Source of the DNA: Prevotella melaninogenica
GTDB lineage: Bacteria > Bacteroidota > Bacteroidia > Bacteroidales > Bacteroidaceae
DNA length: 64,000 nt
Assembly: GCF_018127925.1 (NCBI RefSeq)
Contig: NZ_CP072347.1
Location: 312,501 to 376,500 of the forward strand
Reading direction: 5' to 3'
The first letter of the stretch is position 1. Each line of letters starts with the position of its first letter. Under the pieces are notes generated by a model. The model did no database searches. It was not told the DNA's origin and saw nothing but the letters and a program-made list of their open reading frames with translations. Shown here in pieces: positions 8,646 to 17,416 of the stretch. The position numbers and the translations under genes were made by a program.

Positions 8646-9589
8646 AACGTTGCCTGTGTTGTTATAAGCCGTTAAAGGCTGGGGAAGTTGACTATCACCC
8701 ACATTGTGCAAAGAAAATGTTTGGAGCCGCAATAGCCCCTATCCTTCCTTACACACGAAAAGATATTAACCGTTTGGCACAGATTGTCGTTGAAAAACGA
8801 ACGACAGTGACAGGTGTACAATCAAAACTATCAATTGACCTTGAGCATGACGCAGCAGGAAATCCACAAAGTCTAACGATAGTAGGCGTTATGGGACGAT
8901 ATATCCTTAAACCCCAAACAGAGCAGTTTGAATGCCTCCCAGAGATAGAGGATTTATCCATGCATCTGGCTGAGATTGCGAAGATTCCAACAGTTCCGCA
9001 TTCTCTTATCCGTTTTGCTGATGGTGAACTAAACTATATCACAAAAAGAATTGATAGAACCGACGATGGGCGAAAGCTTCCTATGGAGGATATGTGTCAA
9101 CTAAGTGGTAAACTGACGGAACAGAAATACCAAGGAAGTTATGAAATGATAGCGCGTTTCCTCGACCAATATTCCAGTGTCTCTATGTTAGACAAAGTGA
9201 ACTATTGGCAGCAAGTTGTTTTCTCGTGGATTATAGGCAATGCGGATATGCACCTTAAAAACTTCTCTTTGTATAGCATACGAGAAGGACACTATGTACT
9301 CTGTCCAACCTACGATCAGGTTTCCACAAAGATTGTTATGCCAGAAGACACAGAGGAAGTGGCATTGTCGCTCAACGGCTTCAAGAAATCACTTCTTGTC
9401 TATGACTTCCGAGAAGCTATGTTTTCGACAGGACTTTCCGAAGTGGTTGCTAACAGAATATTATCTGGTTTTGCTAAGTTTAGGGACAAATGGATGGTGT
9501 GTATTGATAACTCTTTTATCTCTGATAATCAGAAAGAACAATACAAGAAACTTATTGACCACAGATTGGAAACCTTAGCAAAAGAATAA
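8642..9589 (+). CDS. hipT: HipT-like Ser/Thr kinase toxin
   Basis: 315-residue HipA-fold kinase lacking the N-terminal subdomain. The glycine-rich loop is T57-G-V-Q-S61-K-L-S64, with serines that could be autophosphorylated. GRYILKP carries the probable ATP-binding K90. YITKRIDR is the hinge strand. The catalytic loop is N200-A-D202-M-H-L-K-N207, and the metal site is YDQ (D225). All catalytic positions are present, so it is probably active. HipT of E. coli phosphorylates tryptophanyl-tRNA synthetase; the target here is unknown. The N-terminus (residues 1-22) has a C4-x2-C7...H19-x2-C22 pattern resembling a small zinc knuckle, an extra element relative to E. coli HipT. It is followed by repeats and IS copy 1. 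Confidence 0.9.
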   Translation: MKRCLCCYKPLKAGEVDYHPHCAKKMFGAAIAPILPYTRKDINRLAQIVVEKRTTVTGVQSKLSIDLEHDAAGNPQSLTIVGVMGRYILKPQTEQFECLPEIEDLSMHLAEIAKIPTVPHSLIRFADGELNYITKRIDRTDDGRKLPMEDMCQLSGKLTEQKYQGSYEMIARFLDQYSSVSMLDKVNYWQQVVFSWIIGNADMHLKNFSLYSIREGHYVLCPTYDQVSTKIVMPEDTEEVALSLNGFKKSLLVYDFREAMFSTGLSEVVANRILSGFAKFRDKWMVCIDNSFISDNQKEQYKKLIDHRLETLAKE

Positions 9590-9654
9590 GACTGATTTAA
9601 TTCAGAAGCCTCTGTTAATTCATAATTCATAATTCATAATTCTCCGTTAATTAA

Positions 9655-11757
9655 CCCAAGTTTAACCGGCAAAATTATTTTTCATAAATTTTCGGGATGT
9701 TTTGTGTAGTATCAATTTGATAAATGATTGATAATCAAGTGTAGAGTATTGTTGCGAGGAGTAAAATCTGATTTGTAGGACACATCCATATCAAAAATAT
9801 TTTGTTACTTTGCACTCATGCACGCAAATGTACAGACACGATTCAACCCTGCCACAGGGGACATGGCTCCTTATTATCGCATCAAGGAGTCATATCGTGA
9901 CGTGCAGGGTCATGTACATTCGCTAATTCTGTTGAACATCGGGTTCGAACCTTCACTTACTGCTGTACAGGTTCGAAAAATTGCATACGCTCTTACCGAA
10001 CGCTTCAAAAATAGAAGTACACCCTCGCTTTTCAAAGAACATCTTGACGGTCTTACTCCTATTGAACAGGCAAAGGCTGACGAATGGTGGAGCCGTATGG
10101 AGAAAGAAGGTGGAATCGATCGGTTTAATAAGGAAGAGCAGAAGTCGCTGAGAAAATATGAGAACTATATTGACCTTGAGACGGCAAACTATACTGACGC
10201 AAGGAATGTTGGTGCAGAGTGGCTCTGCAAGCAGACAATAGACAAGCTACAATTAGAGGGTTTTCTGCGCAAAAATGGGTGGACGGAAATGCAATACACA
10301 CGGCTTTGTCAGCATTGATTGTTCGTACGGTATATGCTGTCTCTGAACGTTCATCTTATTATTATTTGCGCGATAACTCGGCTGCTGGCGAACTTTACAG
10401 TGGAGTTCCTGGCTGGACACCAGGAATCAATTCTCTGTATAAAATCACTGACAAATTATATGAACTAAAGGAACAGTTAGAGCATCATCTGTGCAGCATT
10501 ACTGACGCTCTCTTTAATATAGACAACAAGTTGATGCTCTTCGACTTAACCAACTTCTATTTCGAGGGTAGCAAGCGTAATAGCGATAAAGCCAAGTTCG
10601 GTCGTTCAAAAGAAAAGCGCTCTGATTGTAAGCTACTTGTACTTGCATTATGTATCAATAAAGAAGGTTTTATACGTTATTCTTCTATCTTGGAGGGTAA
10701 TACAGCAGATTCCAAGTCTCTACCCAATATGATTGATACGCTGGCAAAGAGGAATCCATCAAGAACAAAGGATACGCTCGTTGTCATGGATGCAGGTGTT
10801 GCCACGGAAGAGAACTTGGAGTTAATAAAGAAAAAGGGTTACAATTATCTCTGCGTATCCCGTACGAAAATGAAGGACTATACGCTCAGTGATGATAACA
10901 AGAGTGTTACAGTAATGGATGCCCGTCGGCAAAAGATAACGCTGAAAGAGGTTAAGACAGAGGATGATGAGGATTATTATCTCGAAATAACATCTCCTTC
11001 GAAAGCTATGACAGAGTCATCCATGAACAGGGTTTGGAAAGAGCGTTTTGAGATGGAACTGCAGAGGATAAACAATGGAATCTCCAAGAAAGGTGGAACA
11101 AAGACCTATGAAAAGGTTGTTGAACGTACAGGACGTACCATACAGAAGTACCCTTCTATAGCGAAGTTCTACCAGATAAGCTACATAAAAAACGAGAAGA
11201 AACCCAAGGAGATGCTGCGTGTAGACTGGGAGATAAAAGACCTCTCGGCAATGGAATCTGGGCATGGAGTCTATTTCCTCCGTAGCAATGTCAGGACACT
11301 TTCTGAGCGTGTAACATGGGAATACTACAATCTCATTCGTGAGATAGAATGTACGAACAGACAACTAAAGAATGATCTCAACCTCCGTCCTATCTATCAT
11401 CAGAAAGATGAGCGAAGCGATGCACACCTTTTCTTCGGTTTATTAGCCTACTGGGTGGTAAACACTATCCGTTGTCAATTAAAACGAGAAGGAGAATCCT
11501 GTTACTGGACCGAGATAGTACGACGTATGAGCACCCAAAAGCTCGTCACCACAAAAGGGAAGAATCCATTAGGTGAAACCATCGAGATGCGCCAATGTAG
11601 TAGTCCTTCGAAGCAAGCAAAACAGATATACGATAAGTTGAACTTAAAACACTCACCATTCAAAAAGAATAAAATTTGTAGGACACAGAGCCCATAAGAA
11701 AAATGAGGAAAGTACGGTGACAGTAACAATTAGGCGAAAGTGGGTGTTAAACTTGGG
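9655..11757 (+). mobile_element. IS1634-like insertion sequence, copy 1
   Basis: 2,103 bp element with terminal inverted repeats CCCAAGTTTAAC, flanked by a 4-bp duplication TTAA (9651-9654 and 11758-11761). It is the same length as copy 2 (28824-30926) and nearly identical to it. It is inserted 65 bp after hipT. Family assignment rests on the transposase N-terminus (YYRIKESYRDVQG) and a C-terminal H-x-DERSDAHLF block typical of IS1634-type transposases; a 4-bp duplication is shorter than usually reported, so the assignment is tentative. Confidence 0.9.
9818..11697 (+). pseudogene. Transposase of IS copy 1, split by a -1 frameshift
   Basis: The frame from 9818 stops at 10318 (166 residues, ending CQH). 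The rest of the protein is in the -1 frame and continues to 11697. Comparison with copy 3 shows a single missing base in the GGACGGA-AT stretch at about 10285, so an ancestral protein of about 626 residues is broken in two. DDE-type blocks survive downstream: LFDLTNFYFEG, VVMDAGVATEEN, and REIECTNRQLKNDL. Just upstream of the break an AAAAA run (CGC AAA AAT) would allow -1 slippage into the second frame, so programmed frameshifting cannot be excluded. The start sits 6 bp after a TTACTTTG box. Confidence 0.85.
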
Positions 11758-11945
11758 TTAAGAATTCATAATTCACAATTCATAATTATGATTACTACTG
11801 TTAACTGTGGTTTATCGCTACAATTAACTTGTAAACTTGTCCACCCGTAAACTACCCTCATGATTACTACTGTTAACTGTAGTTTATTGCTACAATTAAC
11901 TGGTTAACTCGTAAACTTGTCAACTCGTCAACTCGTCAACTTAAT
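11758..11945. repeat. GTTAACTGTGGTTTATCGC-type repeats
   Basis: Two units beginning GATTACTACTGTTAACTGT (about 11787 and 11861), each followed by TACAATTAACT and GTAAACTTGTC words. Related units lie at 7171-7262, 15300-15540, 16250-16385 and, in reverse orientation, 49287-49470. No gene was seen. Confidence 0.65.
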
Positions 11946-11976
11946 TACATTCTCTTTGAAAATAATTGCAAAATAA

Positions 11977-12007
11977 TTTGTTTGAATAGTTTTATTTCCT
12001 ATCTTTG
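11977..12007 (+). promoter_or_regulatory. Promoter of the 12183 gene
   Basis: TTTG (11977-11980), 19 bp, then TATCTTTG (12000-12007): an exact fit to the Bacteroidetes consensus. It implies a leader of about 170 nt before the ATG at 12183. An open frame starting at 12005 runs through this leader in another frame, but it looks fortuitous. Confidence 0.65.
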
Positions 12008-12182
12008 CTCACGAAACAAACAATAATAAAGAAAAGAGCTGGTATGATTTCAACGTTTGTCAGCTACAGAGAGGCAAATACTATAACACCTAAACAGTTA
12101 TGCGCTGAGGAACCTGACACGATACGACTTGAAAAGAAACCAACTATTTTTACTGATATTAATTCTATAAACAACAATAACA

Positions 12183-12662
12183 ATGAAAAAGATTTATCTT
12201 GCAATAAGCTTAGTTGTATGCTTGGCTTCTGCACCACTTACAACCTATGCACAAGCTAAAAAGGCTAAAAGTGCTGCTGTTACGATGAACGAAACACAGA
12301 AGGAAAAGCAACAGTTCGCTTATGGTTTTTACAAGACCTATATGAACAGCCTTATCTATCAGCTCTCAGACCTTTACATGGTAATTGCAAAGAAGTTTGT
12401 TAGTCCAAAGGTTTTGAAGAAGACTGCCGACACTGGTGCTGACGTACTTCTTGATGCGCAAGACTGTATAGAGGAGAATGTGCGTACGCTACAAGTTGTT
12501 CCCATCAATAACGATTGGTTCTGCGTTACATTTATGTGGACTTCAACTTATGATAAAATCCCATCACAGAAAAAAGTTATTTATATCAAGGTAAAGCAGC
12601 AGGGCAACTCATTTATCATCGAGGATGCTACTTCTGAGAAACCAAAGCTGACGAAAATATAA
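12183..12662 (+). CDS. Small secreted protein, DUF3828-like
   Basis: 159 residues with a clear signal peptide (MKKIYLAISLVVCLASAPLT, cleavage near TYAQA). The mature part begins with a charged stretch and then FAYGFYKTYMNSLIYQ and KKFVSPKVLKKTADTGADVL. This pattern resembles DUF3828 periplasmic proteins (FYKxY...yvTpkll), and it ends with a beta-rich half (VIYIKVKQQGNSFIIEDA). A function is not known. It stands alone behind a strong promoter and is followed by tandem repeats. The family assignment is from memory of the pattern and is moderate at best. Confidence 0.8.
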   Translation: MKKIYLAISLVVCLASAPLTTYAQAKKAKSAAVTMNETQKEKQQFAYGFYKTYMNSLIYQLSDLYMVIAKKFVSPKVLKKTADTGADVLLDAQDCIEENVRTLQVVPINNDWFCVTFMWTSTYDKIPSQKKVIYIKVKQQGNSFIIEDATSEKPKLTKI

Positions 12663-12699
12663 TTCAGAATTCATAATTCACAATTCATAATTATGATTA

Positions 12700-13098
12700 C
12701 CGCTGTTGGTTATGATTTAACTGAACGCACAGGCAAACACGTCAACTTGTGAACTCGTAAACTCGTAAACTGATTATAAACCACTGTTGGCTATGATTTA
12801 CCTGAACGCACAGGAGAACACGTCAACTTGTAAACTTGTGAACTCGTAAACTGATTATAAACCACTGTTGGCTATGATTTACCTGAACGCACAGGAGAAC
12901 ACGTCAACTTGTAAACTTGTGAACTCGTAAACTGATTATAAACCACTGTTGGCTATGATTTACCTGAACGCACGGGCGAACACGTCAATTCGTAAACTCA
13001 TAAACTCGTAAACTGATAATAAACTGCTGGTGGCTATGATTTACCTGAACGCACAGGCAAACACGTCAACTTATAAACTTGTGAACTCGTAAACTAAC
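12700..13098. repeat. 81-bp tandem repeat, about five units
   Basis: CTGTTGGCTATGATTTACC recurs at 12703, 12784, 12865, 12946 and 13027 (the first and last slightly changed), an exact 81-bp period. Each unit carries CTGAACGCACAGG, ACACGTCAACTTGTAAACTT and GTGAACTCGTAAACTGAT. Units 2 and 3 are almost identical, so the array is young. There is no spacer diversity and no protein-coding frame, so it is not a CRISPR. Confidence 0.9.
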
Positions 13099-13100
13099 AA

Positions 13101-13200
13101 AAAGGGGTATCTCGCATTTCACGCCCCTCCCTTTGGGGGAGGGGAAGGGGGAGGGGCCAGTTGTTGCAGTTGTTGCAGTTATTGTTAGAAGATGGCATAA
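13101..13200. repeat. GC-rich hairpin repeat plus GTTGTTGCA run
   Basis: AAGGGGTATCTCGCATTTCA, then CCCCTCCCTTTGGGGGAGGGG and GGGGCCAGTTG. Nearly the same 60 bp recur at 16391-16456, and related hairpins are at 7921-7966, 17372-17415, 37062-37133 and 52922-53008. It is followed by a short TTGTTGCAG triplicate. Confidence 0.7.
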
Positions 13201-13251
13201 TATTGGAACAAATTGGGTTTTAAATTATTAATTTTAATCTAAATTTGAAGT

Positions 13252-13818
13252 ATGAAGAGAATTAAAAACATTTTCTATGCTATCTTTTTAGCATTCCTAT
13301 TCTGTAATCCTACATGTGCACAGAATGATGTGAAGATTACAAAGGTGGGTAAACTCGTTCAGGAGTCCCTCCCTTCAACTTGGGAGCGCGACACCTTTAT
13401 GACCTATTACATTGCTGCTGATGCGGATAGTACGGAACGCTTTATCAAGGAAGGGAATTGGAAGCCCGCTTATGAGAAACGATATACACCTTACAATAAT
13501 GTATCACTACCTTTAATCAGAGAATGCTTTGCTGAGTCCATAAGTGCGGTTCTTACAGAAGAACAAAAGAAACTCTTAAACCTAATTGGAAAGAAAAGTA
13601 ATATTATGTGGTCTGAGTTCTATGTCTTTATAAATAGCAAAAAGAGGTTTGTAAAGATAAAAATGAAGAGTAGCACCGCTAAACACTTAACCCAAGAGCA
13701 GATTTATGAGATTCTCCGTTTATACAGTAAGTGTGAGCTACCAATACATCCTGTAGTGGGAGCGTTTAAAGAAAAAGAATACTATATTACAGGGGCAAAT
13801 TTCAGAAGAATAAAATAA
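13252..13818 (+). CDS. Secreted protein of unknown function
   Basis: 188 residues with an N-terminal signal peptide (KNIFYAIFLAFLFCNPTCA, cleavage before QNDVK). The mature domain has mixed alpha/beta character, an acidic N-terminal half, and a segment AESISAVLTEEQKKLLN before a basic strand (KRFVKIKMKSSTAKHLTQEQ). I do not recognise the family. The ATG follows an A-rich upstream stretch and is the first Met of the signal peptide. It sits among small secreted genes (12183, 13958), each in its own repeat-bounded unit. Confidence 0.75.
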   Translation: MKRIKNIFYAIFLAFLFCNPTCAQNDVKITKVGKLVQESLPSTWERDTFMTYYIAADADSTERFIKEGNWKPAYEKRYTPYNNVSLPLIRECFAESISAVLTEEQKKLLNLIGKKSNIMWSEFYVFINSKKRFVKIKMKSSTAKHLTQEQIYEILRLYSKCELPIHPVVGAFKEKEYYITGANFRRIK

Positions 13819-13820
13819 TA

Positions 13821-13860
13821 GTTCGAACAGAGTTCTCATCAGTACGTCATAATTATGATT
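13821..13860. repeat. GTTCGAACnnAGTTC dispersed repeat
   Basis: GTTCGAACAGAGTTCTCATC followed by AGTACGTCATAATTATGATTAC. Close copies are at 15266-15305, 36988-37019 and 52507-52549. Confidence 0.65.
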
Positions 13861-13957
13861 ACCGCTGTGGGAAAAATGAAAAAGTAAAAGGTCTAACATC
13901 AAAACTTAAACATCAAAAGTCAAAGGTCAAATATCAAATTAAACAAATCATAACGAT

Positions 13958-14410
13958 ATGAAAAAGCTAATTTTATTCTGTTGCGTACTCTTTGGAGCAA
14001 ACGCAATTTCCCAAGCTCAGACAACAAAGTGTGGAGTTTATCAACTCATTAACACAAAGGAAAGTAAGAATGTTCTCAAAGACCACAACATCGTACTTGA
14101 GAAGGGTGCAAACGGTAAAATCTCTGGTAGATTCTATGGTACCACAGACGACTTCGTGGATGCCCGTGAAGGTTATCTCCCCGGTCATTTTGTAGCACCA
14201 ATGGAGAATCTCCGAGTAACAAAAGATAGTATCTTCTTCACTATCAACGTGGCACACAAAGACCTCTTTAAGAATCCTATCCCTCGCAACGTAAAAACAG
14301 CCAAAACTGCTCACAACCTCAAAAGAGCTGCGTGGAAGAGTGGCTGGATAGGCGACAACCTACAGCGTAGCTACGCTGCTGCACTTGGAAAGGGCGTTAT
14401 TAGGTTTTAA
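13958..14410 (+). CDS. Small secreted protein of unknown function
   Basis: 150 residues with a signal peptide (MKKLILFCCVLFGANAISQA, cleavage near QAQ). The mature part is beta-rich (CGVYQLINTKES, GKISGRFYGTTDDF, ENLRVTKDSIFFTINVAHKDLF), resembling small lipocalin-like or DUF-type periplasmic proteins, and it has a basic C-terminus (HNLKRAAWKSGWIGDNLQR). No family was recognised. It is monocistronic, with repeats on both sides. Confidence 0.75.
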   Translation: MKKLILFCCVLFGANAISQAQTTKCGVYQLINTKESKNVLKDHNIVLEKGANGKISGRFYGTTDDFVDAREGYLPGHFVAPMENLRVTKDSIFFTINVAHKDLFKNPIPRNVKTAKTAHNLKRAAWKSGWIGDNLQRSYAAALGKGVIRF

Positions 14411-14571
14411 AGCCTCACCCCCGCCCCCTCTCCGAACCAGCGGTCACTGACCGAAGGGAAGTAATGGAGAGGGGGAGTGAATAGCTCAAAGGATTAAACT
14501 CAAATCATAAAGTTCAAAGTTCAAAAGTAAAAGAGTTCAAAGTTCAAACCTCAAAGTTCAATGTTCAAAGT
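14411..14571. repeat. GC-rich palindrome and AAAGTTCAAAG words
   Basis: Contains CCAGCGGTCACTGACCGAAG inside a C-rich/G-rich hairpin. Inverted or direct relatives with GGTnAGTGACCG are at 37092-37115 and 52963-52985. AAAGTTCAAAG words follow up to the stop of the next gene. Confidence 0.65.
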
Positions 14572-15222
14572 TCAATGTTCAAAGTTAACAGTCTTATCCT
14601 GTGTTATTTGGAAGGTTTTTCTCTCTAGAATTGCCTCTACCACATATGCCATACCTGGTCGGAAATTAAAGCTCATTACCTTTTGGTAGATTACGTTACG
14701 TGTATTGCGATTTGCAAGAAAACGGTCCTCATAGAATTCAAACACAACTTTGTGTCTTCCTGCAGTAATAAAACGTCCATCAAACCATGAGAAACTCACG
14801 CCACGACCATAAGCAATATCATCCATTTCGCTTATTGAAACGCACATATTCTTAGAACCTGCATTCCACGAGGGAAGGAAAAGTCTACTATACTTGGGAT
14901 TACGACGGAGCCAAACACTTTTCTCGTATCGAAAAATACCTACTATCACAGCTACCAACAGAACTGTCAGAATTATTGGTAGATATATGTACATATTCCC
15001 AGAACAGAGCTGGTTTATTTCTCTATTAAAAATGGTAAAATAAGGGAACGAACCAAAGTAACCTAATAAGGCTATGAATACCCCCAAAATACCCCTTACA
15101 GGAAGGGTCTTGATACTGGGTAAAGTATGAAAAGGAGAGAAACGATAAAAAAGATAATTTATCGCATAAATGATGCCTAATATTGCGAAAATACAAACAA
15201 CACTTACAGCCATTGATTTCAT
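14572..15222 (-). CDS. Inner-membrane protein of unknown function
   Basis: 216 residues. Three hydrophobic segments are visible: about 4-26 (VSVVCIFAILGIIYAINYLF), 45-65 (ILGVFIALLGYFGSFPYFTI) and 80-97 (YLPIILTVLLVAVIVGI). They are followed by a soluble C-terminal half of about 115 residues that probably faces the cytoplasm. The soluble part is beta-rich, with YGRGVSFSWFDGRFITAGRHKVVFEF. No family was recognised. Its 3' end overlaps AAAGTTCAATG repeat words, so the last few residues (VNFEH) may be repeat-derived. Confidence 0.7.
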   Translation of the reverse strand: MKSMAVSVVCIFAILGIIYAINYLFYRFSPFHTLPSIKTLPVRGILGVFIALLGYFGSFPYFTIFNREINQLCSGNMYIYLPIILTVLLVAVIVGIFRYEKSVWLRRNPKYSRLFLPSWNAGSKNMCVSISEMDDIAYGRGVSFSWFDGRFITAGRHKVVFEFYEDRFLANRNTRNVIYQKVMSFNFRPGMAYVVEAILERKTFQITQDKTVNFEH

Positions 15223-15239
15223 CCTGTATATTCCTTTAT

Positions 15240-15540
15240 TAATTCACAATTCATAATTCACAATTATTCGAACGAAGTTCTCATCAGTACGTCATAAATA
15301 TGATTACCGATGTAAACTGTGGTTTATCGCAATAATTAACTGGTCTACTCGTAAACCTGTCTACTCGTCAACTACCACTCATCATTTCCGATGTTAACTG
15401 TGGTTTATCGCTGCAATTAACTTGTTCAATCGTAAACCTGTCTACTCGTAAACTACCACTTATGATTACTACTGTTAACTGTGATTTATCGCCACAATTA
15501 ACTGGTCTACTCGTATACTTGTCTACTTGTAAACTTCTCA
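15240..15540. repeat. Repeat mosaic, about 83-bp degenerate tandem units
   Basis: A copy of the ATTCGAACGAAGTTCTC repeat (15266-15305) is followed by three units headed by AACTGTGGTTTATCGC or a variant (about 15311, 15395 and 15477), each continuing CAATTAACTGGTCTACTCG and GTAAACCTGTCTAC. Period 82-84 bp. No gene was seen. Confidence 0.7.
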
Positions 15541-15550
15541 ATACTTTAAT

Positions 15551-16228
15551 TTAGAAATAACCACCAACGCTTAAGAAGAAGGTATTATTCAACTTCTTTT
15601 TAGGATAGAAATCGTCAAATGGCTTCCCTTGGACTGATATCTTCCGATAGGATGAGTAAACATCAAAATCAGAAAGTCCATAACCAAGAGCTACGAAAAT
15701 ATTATTACTTTCGACCCTAACAGTAGGGCGTATATCCCAAAAGCACCACTGCATATTGCTTGCGTATATGTTTTTTTGATGTGATTTTTGTGTTGTGGTA
15801 TTGATATATTTTACAGAAACGAGAGTAAACGGAAGCTGGAACATTACACCAAGGTCTACTCCGAGTTTGAAAGACCAGCTTCCCACTTGAGCTATAGCAG
15901 GGCTATTTATTGATAACGAAGGCTCTAAATAGATATTCTGTGGTTTACTATCCTTTTCTAATAACCTCCAATAGTCCCATTCCCTATGATGAAGTTCTGA
16001 CTGCGGGATATGATTAGCGCACCATTGGTTATAATATCCGAAAGAAGCACCCACACCAATACTTTTGTTCAAGTAATATTGATAGGTTAGTCGAGTATCA
16101 TAAGCCTGATTTGTCATAATACCTGCACTCATGGATACTTCATGACGAGCATTCTCCCCTTGCGCCATGGCACACAATGGTAAAAAAGAAATTAAATAAA
16201 TAATATTCCTAAATTTCATTTCGTTCAA
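15551..16228 (-). CDS. Outer-membrane beta-barrel protein
   Basis: 225 residues with a signal peptide (ending CAMAQ; the better start may be the second Met, MKFRNIIYL). The mature protein has alternating amphipathic strands (RHEVSMSAGIMTNQAYDTRL, SIGVGASFGYYNQW, SWSFKLGVDLGVMFQLPF, NIFVALGYGLSDFDVYSSYR) and ends in FFLSVGGYF, a C-terminal phenylalanine signature of BAM-inserted barrels. The size suggests an 8-stranded barrel. Ligand unknown. Confidence 0.8.
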   Translation of the reverse strand: MNEMKFRNIIYLISFLPLCAMAQGENARHEVSMSAGIMTNQAYDTRLTYQYYLNKSIGVGASFGYYNQWCANHIPQSELHHREWDYWRLLEKDSKPQNIYLEPSLSINSPAIAQVGSWSFKLGVDLGVMFQLPFTLVSVKYINTTTQKSHQKNIYASNMQWCFWDIRPTVRVESNNIFVALGYGLSDFDVYSSYRKISVQGKPFDDFYPKKKLNNTFFLSVGGYF

Positions 16229-16249
16229 TAATTCCTTATCTGTTATGAA

Positions 16250-16500
16250 TCATAATTACCTCTATTGACTATGTTTCCCCTAAACGTATAGTAAACACGT
16301 CAACTACCACTCATGATAACTAATGAAAACTGTGGCTTATCACCACAAGCAACTTGTCTACTCGTGAACTTGTTCACTCGTCAACTCACACAAGGGGTAT
16401 CTCGCATTTCACTCCCCTCCCTACGGGGGAGGGGAAGGGGAAGGGGCCAGTTGGGTCCTGTTGTTCTGCTTGTTCTGCTTGTTCTGCTTGTTGTTTTCTC
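16250..16500. repeat. Repeat mosaic with 9-bp TTCTGCTTG tandem
   Basis: Contains GTAAACACGTCAAC words, a second copy of the 60-bp GC-rich hairpin repeat (16391-16456) and a tandem TTGTTCTGC run of about four units at 16462-16492, directly abutting the stop of the DUF3408-like gene. Confidence 0.65.
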
Positions 16501-16504
16501 CTTC

Positions 16505-17137
16505 TTACAGCAAGCTCTCTCCAAATATCGCGTTCTTAATATCCTTCTCGTGTTCGAATACGAAGCGGGCAACGATGGCACTCAATAGGGCTGTTGAAGG
16601 AAGTTTCACACTCGTAGCAGACTTCAGACGGTCCAGGACACCCTTGAGATCTGAATCGATGTAAACGGTTGCCAGACGAGAGTCGCGTGCTTTATAGTCG
16701 CGTGCTAAGTCGAGGAAAATCTGCCAGCTATCCTCACCGCTATCCTTTGCAAGAGAATACTCGCGTGCCAGCTGTCTGCCCTCTGCCTTTGGGAGCTTCT
16801 TTGCTGCTGGTGCAGTACGGTCCTTACGGTCAGTGGGCTCTTGCTTTGGCTCTACACGGCCAAACGGACTTGCAGGAGTCGTTGGTGCTACTGCTGGCTC
16901 GTCAACATCTGCAATAGCTTCAGCATACGCCTCTGGCTGCTGTTCCTCAACCTGAGTACGCACCTCCTGCTCAACATTGTTCGTATCATACTGTGCAGGC
17001 TCGTTAGCTTCCTGCTCATCCGTCGTCGTCTCCTCTGAATTAGTAGTAGGATTTGGTCTTGCACTCTTCTGTACGCTATGTGCCAAGTCGGTCATTGCAC
17101 CAGGCATCATAACCATTGTTTTCTTCTTCTTAGCCAT
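16505..17137 (-). CDS. DUF3408/TraB-like ribbon-helix-helix partner of ParA
   Basis: 210 residues. The N-terminus is basic (MAKKKKTMVMMPGAM). A long acidic, disordered linker follows (about 35-120, rich in E, T, P and A). A compact C-terminal domain has ATVYIDSDLKGVLDRLKS then STALLSAIVARFVFEHEKDI, the strand-helix-helix pattern of a ribbon-helix-helix DNA-binding fold. Such proteins sit next to ParA ATPases in Bacteroidales conjugative elements (TraA/TraB) and may act as the centromere-binding partner. No relaxase, Tra or Mob gene is present nearby, so a partition role for a replicon is as likely as transfer. It lies 279 bp downstream of parA on the same strand; that gap is pyrimidine-rich without genes. 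Confidence 0.78.
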   Translation of the reverse strand: MAKKKKTMVMMPGAMTDLAHSVQKSARPNPTTNSEETTTDEQEANEPAQYDTNNVEQEVRTQVEEQQPEAYAEAIADVDEPAVAPTTPASPFGRVEPKQEPTDRKDRTAPAAKKLPKAEGRQLAREYSLAKDSGEDSWQIFLDLARDYKARDSRLATVYIDSDLKGVLDRLKSATSVKLPSTALLSAIVARFVFEHEKDIKNAIFGESLL

Positions 17138-17416
17138 TGTATCTTTATTTCTTTGTTTCTACTTTATTATATATAAACGTGGACCTTATCATTTCCTTTC
17201 ACCTGATCTGTCCCTTCGTCATCCTCTCTCCCCTATTGCCCCTCTTGAAGTCTTCTCGGTTAGCATCTTCTAACATCGTTTGTCCAACCAGCTTTATTAA
17301 ACTTTATTTGTCTAACCCACATTGTTTGACTTTCTTTATCTAACCAATTTACCCAACTTCATCCCGTTAGGCACTCCCCTCTCCCTTCGGAGAGGGGTTG
17401 GGGGTGAGGCTCTTCT

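Noticed and set aside
9950-9990. GGGTTCGAACC word suggestive of a tRNA T-arm
   Set aside because: Lies inside the transposase coding region of each IS copy, with no cloverleaf around it.
12005-12259. 84-residue open frame overlapping the 12183 gene
   Set aside because: Starts at the promoter -7 box, overlaps the well-supported signal-peptide gene in another frame, and has no features.
12700-13098. Possible CRISPR array
   Set aside because: The whole 81-bp unit repeats, without constant repeats separated by unique spacers, and there are no cas genes.
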